64,000 bases of DNA from Beta vulgaris subsp. vulgaris (lineage: Eukaryota; Streptophyta; Magnoliopsida; Caryophyllales; Amaranthaceae): the NCBI RefSeq assembly GCF_026745355.1, contig NC_079205.1:56669058-56733057 (forward strand), in the 5' to 3' direction. The translations under genes and the position numbers were made by a program. The notes beneath the pieces are model-generated. The model saw only the letters and a program-made list of their open reading frames with translations. It made no database searches and was not told where the DNA came from. Positions 37,859-49,254 of this stretch are shown here, piece by piece (position 1 is the stretch's first letter; each line of letters begins with the position of its first letter).

Positions 37859-38240
37859 TTTTTTTTTTACAGGAAGAAAAATAATTTCATTGATAAGGGA
37901 TAGCCAAACGGCACTTACAATCAATTCCTGAAAAATTGAAAATTCCAACATAGGTATATAACACCTTAGAACTAGATACATCGCAGATTTGATAAAAAAT
38001 AGCCTTAATAAAAAACTTCATCTGAAGCAATACAATCTGTGAGTTCGCCTTGATTCGGCTTGACTTCTGCTGATACATAGTCGTTTGGGTGAAAATACTT
38101 CCGTAGTCTTCTAGATTCTTACAGAGAATAGTGATCGTTAGATCTTCCTTCTTCATTAGATGAACAAAAAAAAAAAATGGAACATCGTAAAATAAATACC
38201 ATCTTAATGATGGGATGTACTTATTGGAAGCAATCAAAAA
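37859..38240 (-). mobile_element. LINE 3' end fragment
   Basis: A run of T at 37859-37869 followed by sequence that on the minus strand reads TTATCAATGAAATTATTTTT before the A tail, like the L1-type tails at 12640. The 116-codon minus frame here has no recognisable domain. The upstream extent is not defined. Confidence 0.45.
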
Positions 38241-38742
38241 GGTTTTTGGGGCTTACCACCGATACATCTCAACTGAGTTAGGTGTGATAGAGATTCCAAT
38301 TTCTTGTTCTCTACAAACTTTTCTTCATAAAGGAATTTGCAAATGGAACAAGGTTTATCTCACATCCCCTCCAAGGTTCCAATGTCTAAAATTGCACAAA
38401 ATTTCTAAAACAGAGTAGAAACAAGTTCATGAAACCTTCATTTCCATCCCATTCCCTTAAAAGCATAAATTGGATGGACTAAATTGAACTTTCCATCAAG
38501 TCTAAATTTTTTTCGAAATAATTTAAACTCGACAAATGCAGCTTAAATCTAGTATAGATTAAAAGTCCTCTCTGATCTAGTCAAAAGAGATTTCAATCCA
38601 ATAAAAAAATCTTTTAACATTCAACCCTTCTTGCCAAACATTATTTCGGAAAATGACTCAACATACAATTGCAAATAAATTATCCTTCACTTCAAACATT
38701 ATTATGATCGATACCTTAGATATTTTGAAACAAACAATCTAC
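38241..38742. other. AT-rich spacer
   Basis: No feature recognised; may include the rest of the LINE fragment. Confidence 0.4.
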
Positions 38743-38745
38743 TAA

Positions 38746-38924
38746 GGGCCTGTTCTCCCCAACTTATTTTTAGTTCAGTTCAGCTCCAATAAGTTCAGTT
38801 CAGTTCAGTTCAGCTCCAATAAGTTCAGTTCAGTTCAGTTCAGCTCCATTCTTTTATAATTATTTTGTTAAATATTATTATTATGTTGGTATAATTTATT
38901 TTACTAATTACTCTTTTATTATTA

Positions 38925-38965
<41 letters not shown>

Positions 38966-39019
38966 CATCATTATTATTATGATTATTATTATTATTATTT
39001 AAATATATATCACTACTAT

Positions 39020-39118
<99 letters not shown>

Positions 39119-39775
39119 CTATATATTATTTTGTTTATTATAGCTTTACTCATTATTATTACTATTATTATTAGGAGGAACATGATTTAGGTCAAAGCAC
39201 AAATAAACCCACTTTTTTTAGCCAATAAACCAATCAAATCGCGTCAAGACGGTTTATGATGTAATTTTTGCGGTCCAACCCAATCATTATTTTTATTACT
39301 AAATATTTTTATTATTAAATCTAATTATTAAAATAGTAATATTAATTTATTCTTAGATATTATTGTTATATATATCATCATCAAGTATTAATATATTAAT
39401 ACAAATAATATAAATAATTATTATTAATTATCATTATTATCATTAATTATTATTATTATTAATTTATGATTATTAATATTATTTATTTATAACTATCATT
39501 TTAAAATATCCAAAATACTATTATTATTATTATTTTTCATTATTATTACTTATCTTTATAATTATTATTTAATATTCATATTATTCTTGTTTAAAATATT
39601 ATTTATATATTTATTACATTCAGTTTATTTCAAATCAATTCAATTCAATTCAATTCAATTTAGTTCAGTTCAGTTCAGTTCAGTTCAGCTCTGATAAGTT
39701 CAGTTCAGCTCCAATAAGTTAAGTTCAGTTCAGATCAGTTCCGTTCAGCTGTTTTATGCCGAAGAGAACAGGCCC
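38746..39775. mobile_element. Harbinger-like element, 1030 bp, with TTCAG arrays and (TTA)n
   Basis: Inverted ends GGGCCTGTTCTC and GAGAACAGGCCC with a perfect 3-bp target duplication TAA (38743-38745 and 39776-39778), the target of PIF/Harbinger transposases. Arrays of the AGTTC/TTCAG pentamer lie inside both ends (38770-38850 and 39630-39750). The middle is a long (TTA)n tract and AT-rich sequence. No transposase gene. Confidence 0.8.
38900..39110. repeat. (TTA)n then (TTG)n microsatellite
   Basis: TTA tracts at about 38918-39000 and 39025-39088, followed by TTG repeats to about 39116, within the element above. Confidence 0.9.
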
Positions 39776-40030
39776 TAAATCTAAAATTTTAGCTTTCCAT
39801 ACCCTATTTCTCTTTCTTAAATTATTTCTCTTTTCTCTTGGTGAACCAAACGCCCCCTTAGTTTAAACATATTCACACAACTAACTAGTTAAGCTTAAAA
39901 AGGAAAACTATTGTATGTTAAATTGCTAGGTCAAGCTCATTAGTATTTTCGTCTTCGTCCTTCACTAGCTCATAAGAAGGGAATTAGTTAGGACAATTAA
40001 ATGGGTACATGTATGGGCCTATGGGGTGTT

Positions 40031-40813
40031 AGCTCAACTTCTATACCGCCCCCACAATTACTTAAAATCGTCCAAAAAATAATTAAAATTACCTCTATAA
40101 CCTTTTCTCTTTTTTTCTTAAATCATCACCACCCACCTCCGGCCAAGCACCCACCACCACCACTACCACCACCCACCTCCTAACAGACTGTCACCACCAC
40201 CACCACCCACCTCCGATCCTGCCACGACAACCCCTTAACCTTGAGTTCTCTCTCTCCTTCTCAAGCCCTTTACCCCTTAGCTCTCTCTCCTTCTCAGTCG
40301 CCGGCCACCTCTGCTATAGCGTTGTACCCGGACTTCTGATGGCCTCGCTGGTCTACCACCACAGACGACCTGAGACCAAGACCACCAGCGGACCGCTTTC
40401 CTCGATCCTCAATTGATTTTCGCTAAATTTTTTTGGCTTGGGCAAACGTCTGTGGTGGACGTTCGCCCCATGGCCGAAACGTCTGGCCTGGAAGTTCCGG
40501 CCATGGGTGGAACGTCCACCGCGGAAGATCGCCCCATGGCCGGAACGTCCAGGCCAGACGTTCTGGCCATGGGGTGAACATCCACCACGGACGTTCGCCC
40601 AAGCCAAAAAAAATTCACGAAAATCGTATGTGGGTGATGGTGGTGGTTGGGGGAGGTAGGTGACGGCAGTGGAGGGTCACAGGTGGCAGTGGAGAGGTAG
40701 GGAGTGGTGGTGGGGGTGGTGGGTGGTGTGGAAAAGAGGAAAGGGTAAAATAGTCCGAAAAAATGAATTTGGGGCGATTTTAAGTAATTTTGGAGCGATA
40801 ATTAACAAACCTC
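40031..40813. mobile_element. Mutator-like MITE or foldback element with GC-rich core
   Basis: Inverted end regions share ACAATTACTTAAAATCG and AAATTACTTAAAATCG (about 40060 and 40770-40790). A 7-bp GGGTGTT at 40024-40030 and 40814-40820 may be a target duplication. CCACCA-rich and GGTGG-rich stretches flank the central palindrome. No transposase. Borders are approximate. Confidence 0.5.
40420..40623. repeat. GC-rich quasi-palindrome, 204 bp
   Basis: Dyad centred on CCGCGG (40519-40524), with arms ending in TTTGGCTTGGGC and its complement. Each arm holds repeats of a block near GGACGTTCGCCCCATGGCC. Because of the symmetry, frames on both strands begin MAWANV and contain SPHG..NVWPG.SGHG. Probably the hairpin core of the surrounding element, not a gene. 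Confidence 0.75.
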
Positions 40814-40824
40814 GGGTGTTGTCA

Positions 40825-41300
40825 TACCGTAATGATGTTAACTTGATACCAACTCATCTAATCTGTTAATATATGTATAAATTTATATTTTTTTAATTTG
40901 GGACAGTTCCATGCAATGATGATAAAAAGCTGAAAACATGGGAGGAGATTTTTTAATTGGTTTTTTGTTTTTTTTGCTTGATGGCTAAAATCAGAATTTC
41001 AATCCTAAAATTTACTTGTTGAATTTGGGTCAATTTCAAATTCTCTTGTTCTTAGACATGGAAACAAGCTTTCAATAATAAGGTTAAACAGGTGAACCTG
41101 GACTCTGATCACTATATAAATAAGTCAAGTTCCGGTTGAAAAAATCTCTGATTCAGGTGTAAGGGTGCTAACCCGTCTATGCAAACGAATCAACCTGAAC
41201 CTGACTTGTCCGATTACTAGTCCCCTAAATTGTTTGCTCTAAATATTAGTGTAGACGTACCAATCGTTACTTCATTCCTTGTCAGCAGTTGCAGCAAGCT
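40825..41300. other. AT-rich spacer
   Basis: No gene or repeat ends recognised. Confidence 0.45.
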
Positions 41301-41301
41301 G

Positions 41302-41790
41302 CTATATTTCATCTATATATAGAGTAGTCACACGCTTGTGGAGTCTTGATAGACCGACAACGTATGCAACTTCTCTTACTATCATTATGTTCTTGACCAT
41401 TATATCCTGAATTATCATTTGGTTTACTAAAATCCACGTATTACGATGAATTTCCTTTCGTTCTTGATCCTCTAGTTCTTTTTTTTTCTTAGCAAAATCT
41501 TTTGAAAAACGACTTTGGCTTTGCACTTCTTTTTCTCCGTTGTTATAGCTATCTTCTCCTGAACTTGGACATCTTGGGGAGGAATGATTGTTCTCACATA
41601 ATCACTTGGCAAATATGATTCTTGGTAGAAAGAAGATTTAGAAAAAGAATAAATTGGGACGGTAGAATTGTTTTCAAATGATTGGACGAAAAAGTTATTT
41701 GCACGAGATTTTTTTAGGACGAAAAAGTTGTTTTCACATAATTTTATTCGTTCTTGATCCTCTACTCCTCTTTCTCATAAAATTTAACTG
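41302..41790 (-). pseudogene. Degenerate relative of the 10.4 kb ORF, possibly GATA-like
   Basis: Minus strand. The segment around 41440-41470 (GAACGAAAGGAAATTCAT) matches the basic C-terminal region of the ORF at 10445-10867, as do the TTCTCACATAATCACTTGGCAAATATGA and TTTTCACATAATTTTATT neighbourhoods further along. Reading through a frame change, the codons after the basic region give RSCIRCRSIKTPQ, like the CxxC and KTPQ start of a plant GATA zinc finger, but the rest of the finger is absent. Several frame breaks. Assignment to GATA is tentative. Confidence 0.35.
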
Positions 41791-42265
41791 TCGGGTTATT
41801 TTTGAAAGTTGTTGTATTATGAAATTCCGATGTTATGAATGGAAATTTCCATGAAAAAATGCAAGTTATTTGGTTGGGTGTAAGAAATGAAAAATCTCAT
41901 AATAAGTCCTATTACCGTAAGAGAGCTAGATAAGTTAATTCCCTTTAAGTACGGTAAGTACCAGTCCCTTGAAAGTAAAACTTCATGTGTGTTTGTCAAA
42001 TAAACCACTTTAGATTATTCTTCTTCCCATACATTTCTACTTTCATGATTTTCATGAATCATGTCAATCAAAAAATCAGTTAAAATGTGTGAGTAGGAAT
42101 TGCAATTTGCCATGTGGCACTTTTCAATTATGTAGAAGGTAGAGATTTATCCACCACTATATTATCCTTTTATCGCTTTTATCGTCAAATATAAGCAATG
42201 ATATTATGAGTTTCAAGTCAAATATAAGCAATGATATTATGAGTTTCAATAGAAATTGTGTGGGC
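41791..42265. other. AT-rich spacer with a short tandem repeat
   Basis: TCAAATATAAGCAATGATAT followed by TATGAGTTTCAA occurs twice in tandem (about 42185-42250). Nothing else recognised. Confidence 0.5.
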
Positions 42266-42269
42266 GTAT

Positions 42270-42295
42270 GTGCATATATATATATATATATATAT
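42270..42295. repeat. (TA)n microsatellite
   Basis: Short TA run at the left edge of the minisatellite-bearing element; another TA run lies at 42847-42865 to the right. Confidence 0.85.
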
Positions 42296-42349
42296 GGATA
42301 GAATCACTCGAAACTCCTCCTATGCTGAGAACTGAAAACTGCAATATAA

Positions 42350-42640
42350 CATGAGCAAAAAGTCTCTGAAAATGAGCAAAAAGTTCTTAAAATGAGCAAA
42401 AAACATAAAATGAGCAAAAATTTGTAACATGAGCAAAACTGAACAAAAGTTTCTTAAAATGAGCGAAAACATAAAATGAGCAAAAAACATAAATTGAACA
42501 AAAGTTTGTAAAATGAGTAAAAACTTCGTAAAATGAGCGAAAGTTTGCTAAAATGAGCAAAAGTTTCTTAAAATGAACAAAAACATAAAATGAGCAAAAA
42601 AAACACAAAAAGAGCAAAAATTTGCAAAATGAGCAAAAAA
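42350..42640. repeat. AAAATGAGCAAAA minisatellite
   Basis: About 18 degenerate copies of a 12-18 bp unit with core ATGAGCAAAA. Opposite-strand version of the array at 20050-20250. Confidence 0.85.
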
Positions 42641-42669
42641 AAAAAAAGTCGATTTCCAGTTTTCAACTT

Positions 42670-42736
42670 AAAGTTAGTTTTGAGTATATCCTACCTCTAT
42701 ATATAATAGAGGTAGGATATACTGAAAACTAACTTT
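42670..42736. repeat. 31-bp inverted repeat with 5-nt loop
   Basis: Arms AAAGTTAGTTTT.AGTATA and onward through CCTACCTCTAT, one mismatch, loop ATATA. It looks like two elements with the same terminus meeting head to head: the minisatellite element on the left and repeat Z on the right. Confidence 0.85.
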
Positions 42737-42739
42737 TTT

Positions 42740-42850
42740 TAGGCTCAAAATTTTTTAGGGGGTATAACTCTAATGAACAAGTGTTATAACTCTAATCCAA
42801 TCGTGTGGTTGAGATTCATTTTCATTGAACATTCTCATGTGATACATATA
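42740..42850 (-). repeat. Dispersed repeat Z, copy 2
   Basis: Reverse complement of 34130-34240; next to a TA microsatellite, as is copy 1. Confidence 0.6.
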
Positions 42851-43020
42851 TATATATATATATATGAACAAAATGAATTTTCTCCTTTTGTTAGCATGAT
42901 CAAAAAACTAATTTGCTTATTGTAAAAGCTTGTTTTATAAGGTGTGGTGTTCTTAACTAAGGAACGGCGTCAGTGGCGCTTTTCCTTATTATTATTTTTT
43001 ACTGCACATGATCCATATAC

Positions 43021-43120
43021 AAAAAAAAAAAAAAAAAAAGGTGTTTGCATTATATAGGATTTGATCCCATGACTTCAAGTTTATTATATACTAAATTCTG
43101 AATCGCTAAACCAAATGATA
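43021..43120 (-). mobile_element. Possible tRNA-derived SINE
   Basis: Minus strand: an A-box-like TTTGGTTTAGCGATTCAG (43098-43115), a B-box-like GGGATCAAATCC (43057-43068), and a homopolymer tail (A run on plus, 43021-43039). Some plant SINEs end in T. No target duplication found. Confidence 0.4.
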
Positions 43121-43139
43121 TTTGGTGATATCATTTTAA

Positions 43140-43765
43140 TGTAAACTACTAATAATGAAAACTATAAATAGTCTGGACATAGTCCAAGTCTACAAACTAG
43201 TTTTAACTCGCAATTTGTCGCCCTCATCCCTCACAAATGCGCCATGTCTCACCCTTTGGGGACAAGATACGTGATATGATTTGATAAGAAGAAATATAAA
43301 TTGTTTGAATTCTTGAAAACATTATACAAAGATCTTTAAGAAAACAATTGGTCTGGTAAAAGACAGCCTATTTTCAATTTACAATAAAGCAACAGTTCAT
43401 GTCCAATATTAAGAAGAGAATGGATCAACTTTATTAATATAGTGACTACTTTAGTCCATTTACTAACCGTTTAATTTATTCGGTAATCACATTCTTTAAT
43501 CCATCTACTGACTAATTTAATTCATTCTTTAAAATGGTCAGGTTAATTTTTCAAAAATTTATTTTAGTTCGTGATTTAAATGGAAACAAAGGAAGGAGAA
43601 GAGAATGGCAGATTGGTGCGAGATGTTTATTGATAGTGTTGGGTTAGATTGAAAATTGAATAATCTTATTAGGAGAATGTAGCCTTGGATTTGTCTAATT
43701 TGATATTAAAATTAGATTGCGCATATTTTAATAATTTTTTGTAAAAAAAATACAAAGATGTGATA
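43140..43765. other. AT-rich spacer
   Basis: No feature recognised. Confidence 0.45.
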
Positions 43766-43767
43766 TA

Positions 43768-43997
43768 CTCCCTCCGTCCTCCATTAGTTTACCTGTATTC
43801 CTTTTAAGGGTGTCCCTTATTAGTTTACCCCTTTTTTTGTTTTGCTCTTTTTTGAATGGGACAACAAATTTTTCATCACACATACATTCAACTTTAATAT
43901 AAAATAATAGTTTCTCTTTTTTTCTATGACCCACAACATTATTTCTCCTAAAACTCTGTGCAAAAGAAAGGGGTAAACTAATAGAGGACGGAGGGAG
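43768..43997. mobile_element. Stowaway MITE, 230 bp
   Basis: Inverted ends CTCCCTCCGTCCTCCATTAG and its counterpart ending GGACGGAGGGAG, flanked by TA (43766-43767 and 43998-43999). This is the Stowaway (Tc1/mariner) signature. GTTTACC motifs repeat inside. Confidence 0.93.
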
Positions 43998-44114
43998 TAT
44001 ATAAGAGTAAAGTAGGCAAAATAGGTAACCTACAAAAATAAGGAACAATAGATTATCACATCCTATTTGTTTCTTTAACATGACAACACAACTAGTTCTA
44101 ATACTTCCTCTGTA

Positions 44115-45190
44115 TCAAATTAAACGCAACAATTCAATGGACACGGATTCCTAGGCAAAATTTCTGAGGGTGAGATTAGAAAAAGATGATGGTATGTAAT
44201 TAAGTTTAATTGGAGAGAGGAGGTGAGACCAAGCACCACCTAATGCCGCCACTACCAGTTTCTGATCTACTGCCACCAGTACCGCCAGGACACCACCAGT
44301 ACCACTACTTACTGCCACTACCACCGTCGGAGCACCACTAGTATCACTAGCACCACCGAAACGCCACTACACCAACACCATCGAAACACCACCACCATCA
44401 AAACACCTTCCTGCTGCCCAAATCAACCAGAAACCTAAATCAAAACACACACCCGAAATTTGAAGCCCAAAACCACCTTCCTACTGCCCCCACCACCACC
44501 CACCGTTAAAACCCATTCCACCTCCATAACACCACCGAAACGAGAGAAACAAATTGAAGAGAGAGAAAGAGATATGCAGGAGAGAGAACGAAGGAAGATG
44601 GAGGTGAAAGAACAACGAGAAAGGAGGTTTTCGGTGGATTTCGGCTGGTCGTGGTTGATTTCGACTAGTGGTCGAGGTTTTGGGTGGACTTCGACTGGAT
44701 TTCGGCTGGTGGTGGTGGCGGCTGGTGGTGAGATCGAAGGTGATGATGATGCTGGTGGTGGACACCGGTAAGATTAGTAATGTCGGCTGGTGATGAAATC
44801 GAAGATGGTGGTGGCTGGTGATGAGATCGAAGGTGATGATGGTGGTGGTGGGTGGAGGAGATCGAAGGTCGAATGTGATGATAGTGGTGGTAGTGGGGGA
44901 GGAGAGAGACGGCAGGAGGATGGAGATGGGAGCATGAGGAGAGATAAATGGTGGTGGGTGGTGGAGTGAAGGTGGTAGTGAAGGGAGGGAAGGCTTATAT
45001 TTAGGTTGATTAATTATGATTATGTGTGTAATTAATTTGATTTGGATAGTATAATATGTATTTTAGTTTTTTAATAAGGACACTTTTGTAATTTCAGGGG
45101 TAACAATCATACCAAAAATGGAAAGAAAGAAATTGTTGGAATTAATTTGAAACAACCATATTTAAAAATTGTTGCATTTAATTTGATATG
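44115..45190. mobile_element. Non-coding TIR element with CCACCA/GGTGGT core
   Basis: Inverted ends TATCAAATTAAACGCAACAA (about 44115) and the complement of TATCAAATTAAATGCAACAA (about 45165-45190). The core is low-complexity CCACCA then GGTGGTG, so long frames on both strands (44460-44771 plus, 44481-44765 minus) are composition artefacts. No clear target duplication. Confidence 0.5.
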
Positions 45191-45829
45191 GCCACTGGTG
45201 CGGGCTGAGCGGGTCGGACTGTGGGCCGTAGCGGGCTGGGCTGAGATTTCACGGCCCAGGACTGGACCGTGAAATTCATAGGTTGGACGGGCTGGTCCGC
45301 GGGCTGAAAAATCTTGGCCCACACCGGTCTGTTACCGATTTTCATGGTTCGGGAAGCGGTTCTTGGGTCAGGTGGGCTAGACCGGGCTGGCAGGCCAGCA
45401 TGAGCATTTTTTTTTCAGAATTATTTAATCATTGAAATTATTCATATTGTTACATAAAATCTTTAAAATGAATTAAAATATATACAAATATTATTAATGA
45501 ATAATTTCAATATTTTTAAATTTGACTGAATTATAATATGCAATTTGATTAAAATATATACAATTTGATTAAAATATACACAATTTGGTTCAATCTTTAC
45601 TTGGATTGGGCTGGTCTGGTTCATGGGTTGGCTAAACCGGTTTCATGGTTTGGACTGGGTGGTTTTAGTAGCGGGCTTTATTGGGTTGGGCTCATGAAAT
45701 ATGGCCCACGACCCACCCACCAATTCCAAGGTTCGAGTTAGGTTGGACTGGACTTTTTGCTAGACCAGCCCACACGGCCCACGAGGTGGGCAAGCTGGAT
45801 GGGTTGGATTGGCCCGCACTGTTGGCTAT
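45187..45829. mobile_element. Probable hAT-type MITE rich in GGGCTGG/CCAGCCC
   Basis: Ends ATGGCCACTGGTGCGGGC and, inverted, TAGCCAACAGTGCGGGC; both ends rich in GGGCTGG-type motifs. It resembles the TAGGG...GGGTC hAT MITEs at 48375 and 51505 in style. It abuts the previous element, and no matching 8-bp flanks were found. Confidence 0.45.
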
Positions 45830-46079
45830 CTCTACCTTACACTAACAGAGCTGCAAACAACGGAGAAATAACAAATAGCGCACTTGAAATAAAATTGTAT
45901 CAACATGTTTGAACAACTTCAAATGTAGATTATGTAACAAACCTTGTTGAGTTCTTGTTGCAACCTCGAGAAATTCTCTATGCAACATTATTAGTATAAA
46001 GAAATGGACCAAGCTTATTTTATGCAACAACATCATAATTCCTTTCGAACCAAAATCCCCATTTGACATTGATCCCAAG

Positions 46080-47622
46080 TTAAATTCTAACCTTTCCAGC
46101 AATCATAAAAGCCTTATAACTCACATGCTTGACCAACTCTGATCCACCCCATGCATTCATCAATTCTGTAACCACATTCTCATTCAACAAATCCACACCC
46201 TTTTCCTTAGCAGTTGTAACAGCTGACCAAGACTTCAACATCTCCATGAACCCCTTGAAAGACACCATTTTCGGAATCTCCAATTCCATGGGATGCCCCT
46301 CACGCCCAAGCCCAATTTCTTCGAAGGGAAATGGCAATGTTTTATACCCGTCAAACACGTATTGAATCTTCGGATCCCAATAGGGTAAGGTCGACTTATG
46401 GAATTGGTTCATTATCGGGTCGAATGTAGGGCTTACAACAATGTCATTATAACACCAAACCGCAATTACTCCTCCCGGTTTTCTTAGTAACTGGCTCACC
46501 ATGGAGTAGAAATTTGGGAGGTCAAACCAATGGACTGCTTGGGCTACGGTGATCAAATCGACCGAGCTCTCAGGTCCAATTAATGATATGAGTTCATTGT
46601 TTGATAGAAATGGTGGTGTGTGAATGTACTTGACCTGAGGATGCTGGATTGCCAGGTTTAATTGAGGTTCACTTACGTCTGTGGCTATGACTTGATTGTA
46701 ATGCTCAGCAACCTTATTAAATTGTCAAAAAGAAAAGGTTAAAAGATGCTGAATTTGTAGAAAAATAGAAGTTTTGCACCTCAAATGGATAAGATCATAA
46801 GATGGATTATCTATTGACATAATGGCAATTTACATGATTCTATGATTCCATTTATATAGACAGTAAGATCAAACATGATCAATGAAGATTCAAAAAAAAA
46901 AACCGCTAATAAGCCTTGTATTGTATATTTGTATATTTGGGATTGGGCTTGAGTGTGTTCGACAATATTTATGGGTTTGTACGGATCATTAGTTGTAAAT
47001 TTTGACTTTTTATGGAATTGTATGAATTACTTATATTATTGATGTTTGTGCTTAAATTATTTCATCAAAATAATAGAGTTCAAAATTTTGAATAATTCGG
47101 ATTGGATCCTATCTAGTTTTTGAAAATTCGGATTGGATTGGATTAGTTTGGATTTAAATTGGAAAATTGAAATTCAAATTTCCTCAAATTGAATTCGATC
47201 AAACCTTAATCCAATTTCCTCTATGATTGTTACCCAAACGGACCAAATCAATTGATCCCCAAAAGACAGCAAAAATTAAAACAAAGAAGCAAACAATTAC
47301 TAAAACACAGCATTAATTTAGAAGAAATGGTATAAAAATTGATTCAATATTGTTAAGAATCTACCCTAACCCATTTGAATATAGCACAATTTGGAGCGAG
47401 CCATTAATGTAAAAGTAAAGAACATATAGTTGTATACTTGTATGGCACATAGAGGAGAGAAAGAAAGATTACAGAAATAGCAGCTTGGCCATTGCCAGTT
47501 CCAACATCCCAAGCTAAGGAGTGTTGAGAGGTGCGATCAGCTAACCAGGAAAACCATTCTTTTGGATAATTTGGCCTGCCTTCTAAATATAAATCTGCCT
47601 GCTTGTCAAATAGCCCAGCCAT
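46080..47622 (-). CDS. SAM-dependent methyltransferase, two exons, 260 aa
   Basis: Class I S-adenosylmethionine-dependent methyltransferase of the plant family related to Arabidopsis At2g41380 and At1g55450 (embryonic-abundant-like); substrate unknown. Exon 1 is 47622-47473 (50 codons, MAGLFDKQADLYLEGRPNYP to GQAAIS), donor GTAATC. Exon 2 is 46712-46080 (VAEHYNQVIATD to AGKVRI and TAA), acceptor AATAAG. The intron is 760 bp and phase 0. Motif I is AWDVGTGNGQAA (residues about 37-48), the acidic strand end is VIATDVS, and VDLITVAQAVHWFD is the post-motif region. Length fits the family, there is no signal peptide, and it is presumably cytosolic. No frameshift or stop, so it looks intact despite repeat-rich flanks. 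The 3' untranslated region probably extends to about 45850. Confidence 0.9.
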
Positions 47623-47934
47623 CTCCTGATCTCCTGATCTCCTAGTCCTAGCTTGTTTTTGTCAAATTATGTTGTTGATATCAAAAAATTTACTTCAATT
47701 TTTATGACATACTTCTATATATGAAATGTGGTTGTTTTGGGATTTCTTTTCTAGAGGGAGGAAAAGAACTTTGGGAGTGGAAATGTGGAATACTACCTGA
47801 CATGCTAGTCACATGCAATGAATCCTTTTACTTCTTGATCTTGAATTCTTCTTTATCTGGATAGTTGTTCTTTTTTTTTCTTTTACTTTTTTTGTTGGGA
47901 GGGAAGGATAACTTGACCCAATAACTCGATTTGA
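47623..47934. other. Upstream region of the methyltransferase gene
   Basis: AT-rich, with no clear TATA or core element that I would assign. It includes tandem CTCCTGATCTCCTGATCTCC just before the start codon (47622-47642). Confidence 0.4.
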
Positions 47935-48098
47935 ATATTAGTTGACTTGTGAGTGATTGTTATAATTTTATTTTCGGTATTTATGTTTGAAGGCCCTCTT
48001 GCCTTATATAATTTGTAATTTAGAAAGGCAAGAGGGTAAAATAGTCTCTTCACTCGGGGACACTATAGCTCCCCCCTTCCCTTATATAATACTAGAGA
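47935..48098 (-). mobile_element. Helitron 5' end fragment (minus)
   Basis: On the minus strand it begins TCTCTAGTATTATATAAGGG (from 48098, after A) and continues GAAGGGGGG, as at 22480. An inverted AAGGCAAGAGGG and CCCTCTTGCCTT lies inside. The 3' end was not found. Confidence 0.55.
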
Positions 48099-48125
48099 TA
48101 AATAGCAACATAGATAGGAAATGAA

Positions 48126-48143
48126 GGGGGGGGGGGGGGGGGG
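48126..48143. repeat. 18-bp G run
   Basis: Homopolymer of G; potential G-quadruplex and a likely site of assembly error. Confidence 0.9.
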
Positions 48144-48242
48144 AAGAGAGGTGAATGATGGTGTTCATTTTTCTTCAAAAACCCCTCTAATTTTGGAGGG
48201 ATGAGATTTTTTCAAAGAGGGAGCAAAAGCTGAGAAAGTATT

Positions 48243-49146
48243 GGCGTCTTACCGTGAGAGGTCAAATGACCTCTTACAGTAGGTACCAAAGTAAGAGTTA
48301 GATGTACAAAAGTAAGTGTTTATTTGGTACCTCTAGTACCAAAGCTCGAGAGGGTAAAATTTTGTTATTTGTAGTAGGGGTGAGCAGAAATTCGGGTAAC
48401 CAGACCCGATGTGGACCCGCCGGGTCCGAACCCGGACCAGGTCCAACTAATTCCGGGTCTGGGTCCAAAAATCGACCCAGTTGCATCCGGTTTCAATTTT
48501 GGATAGAATTTTGTTGGATCCGGTACTTGGTGAGTACCCAGTTTGACCGGTTCCGACTTTGGGTACCCGATTGGAGCGGGTAGTGGTTCGGGTACCCAGT
48601 ACTTAGAATTGGTTTTTTTTCATATACTCATATAGAATTGGTAATAGGATAATAGTTGTTAAGTAAAACGTTAGTATTTAGTAGGCCTTTAGGCCCATTT
48701 AATTTTTTTTAAAAAATTTATATCTCAATTGTCCCATCTTAGTATGCTGTTAAACTTACAACTGGGTACCCAGTTCTAGACCTGGTACCCACCGGTTTCG
48801 GGTCTAGGTCCAAAAATTTAGGACCCGATTGGACCAATTCCAATTCCAGATTTTCAATACCCACTGGGTTGGGTCTGGGTCCGGGTCTATGAAATTCTAC
48901 CGGGTACCTGGCTGTGCTCACCCCTAATTTGTAGGTACCAAAGTAAATACCAAAGCTCAAAGTTGATACCAAAGTTCACTTATACTTGAGTATCAAAGTA
49001 AGAGTTATTTTGGTATCAGTACCAATTTTACTGAACTTTGGTATAAGTTGGTACCAAAGTTCAGCGTCTTTTTTTTGTCTTTTTGCGCAAGATGTCAAAA
49101 ATGCCCCTATGAGAGAGGCCATTTGGCCTCTCGCGATTAGACGTCC
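48243..49146. mobile_element. TIR element with TACCAAAG repeats, split by a hAT MITE
   Basis: Left end GGCGTCTTACCGTGAGAGG, right end inverted GGACGTCTAATCGCGAGAGG, each followed by a short AGGTCAAATGACCT-type palindrome. TACCAAAG and its complement recur through the body. No target duplication identified. Confidence 0.5.
48375..48926. mobile_element. hAT-type MITE, 552 bp
   Basis: Inverted ends TAGGGGTGAGCA and TGCTCACCCCTA with a perfect 8-bp target duplication ATTTGTAG (48367-48374 and 48927-48934). The body is rich in GGGTCCGGGTC-type motifs on both strands. It lies inside the TACCAAAG element. Confidence 0.92.
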
Positions 49147-49254
49147 ATCCAAACTCCGAAAAGCCTCCTATTCTTCACATAACCTCTTATGAGAACAAAT
49201 GAATTAGTTTCCTCAAGTTCATTTATCGTACACCTAGGTTTCTTTATTAGTATA

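Noticed and set aside
40353..40663. Frames on both strands starting MAWANV as real proteins
   Set aside because: The similarity of the two strands follows from the palindrome; no homologue recognised and it lies in a non-coding element.
42350..42640. CRISPR-like array
   Set aside because: Units are short, degenerate and without regular spacers; a plant minisatellite.
44460..44771. Plus and minus frames of about 100 codons rich in Pro, Thr, Arg and Glu
   Set aside because: Low-complexity CCACCA/GAGAGA sequence within a TIR element; both strands are open for the same reason.
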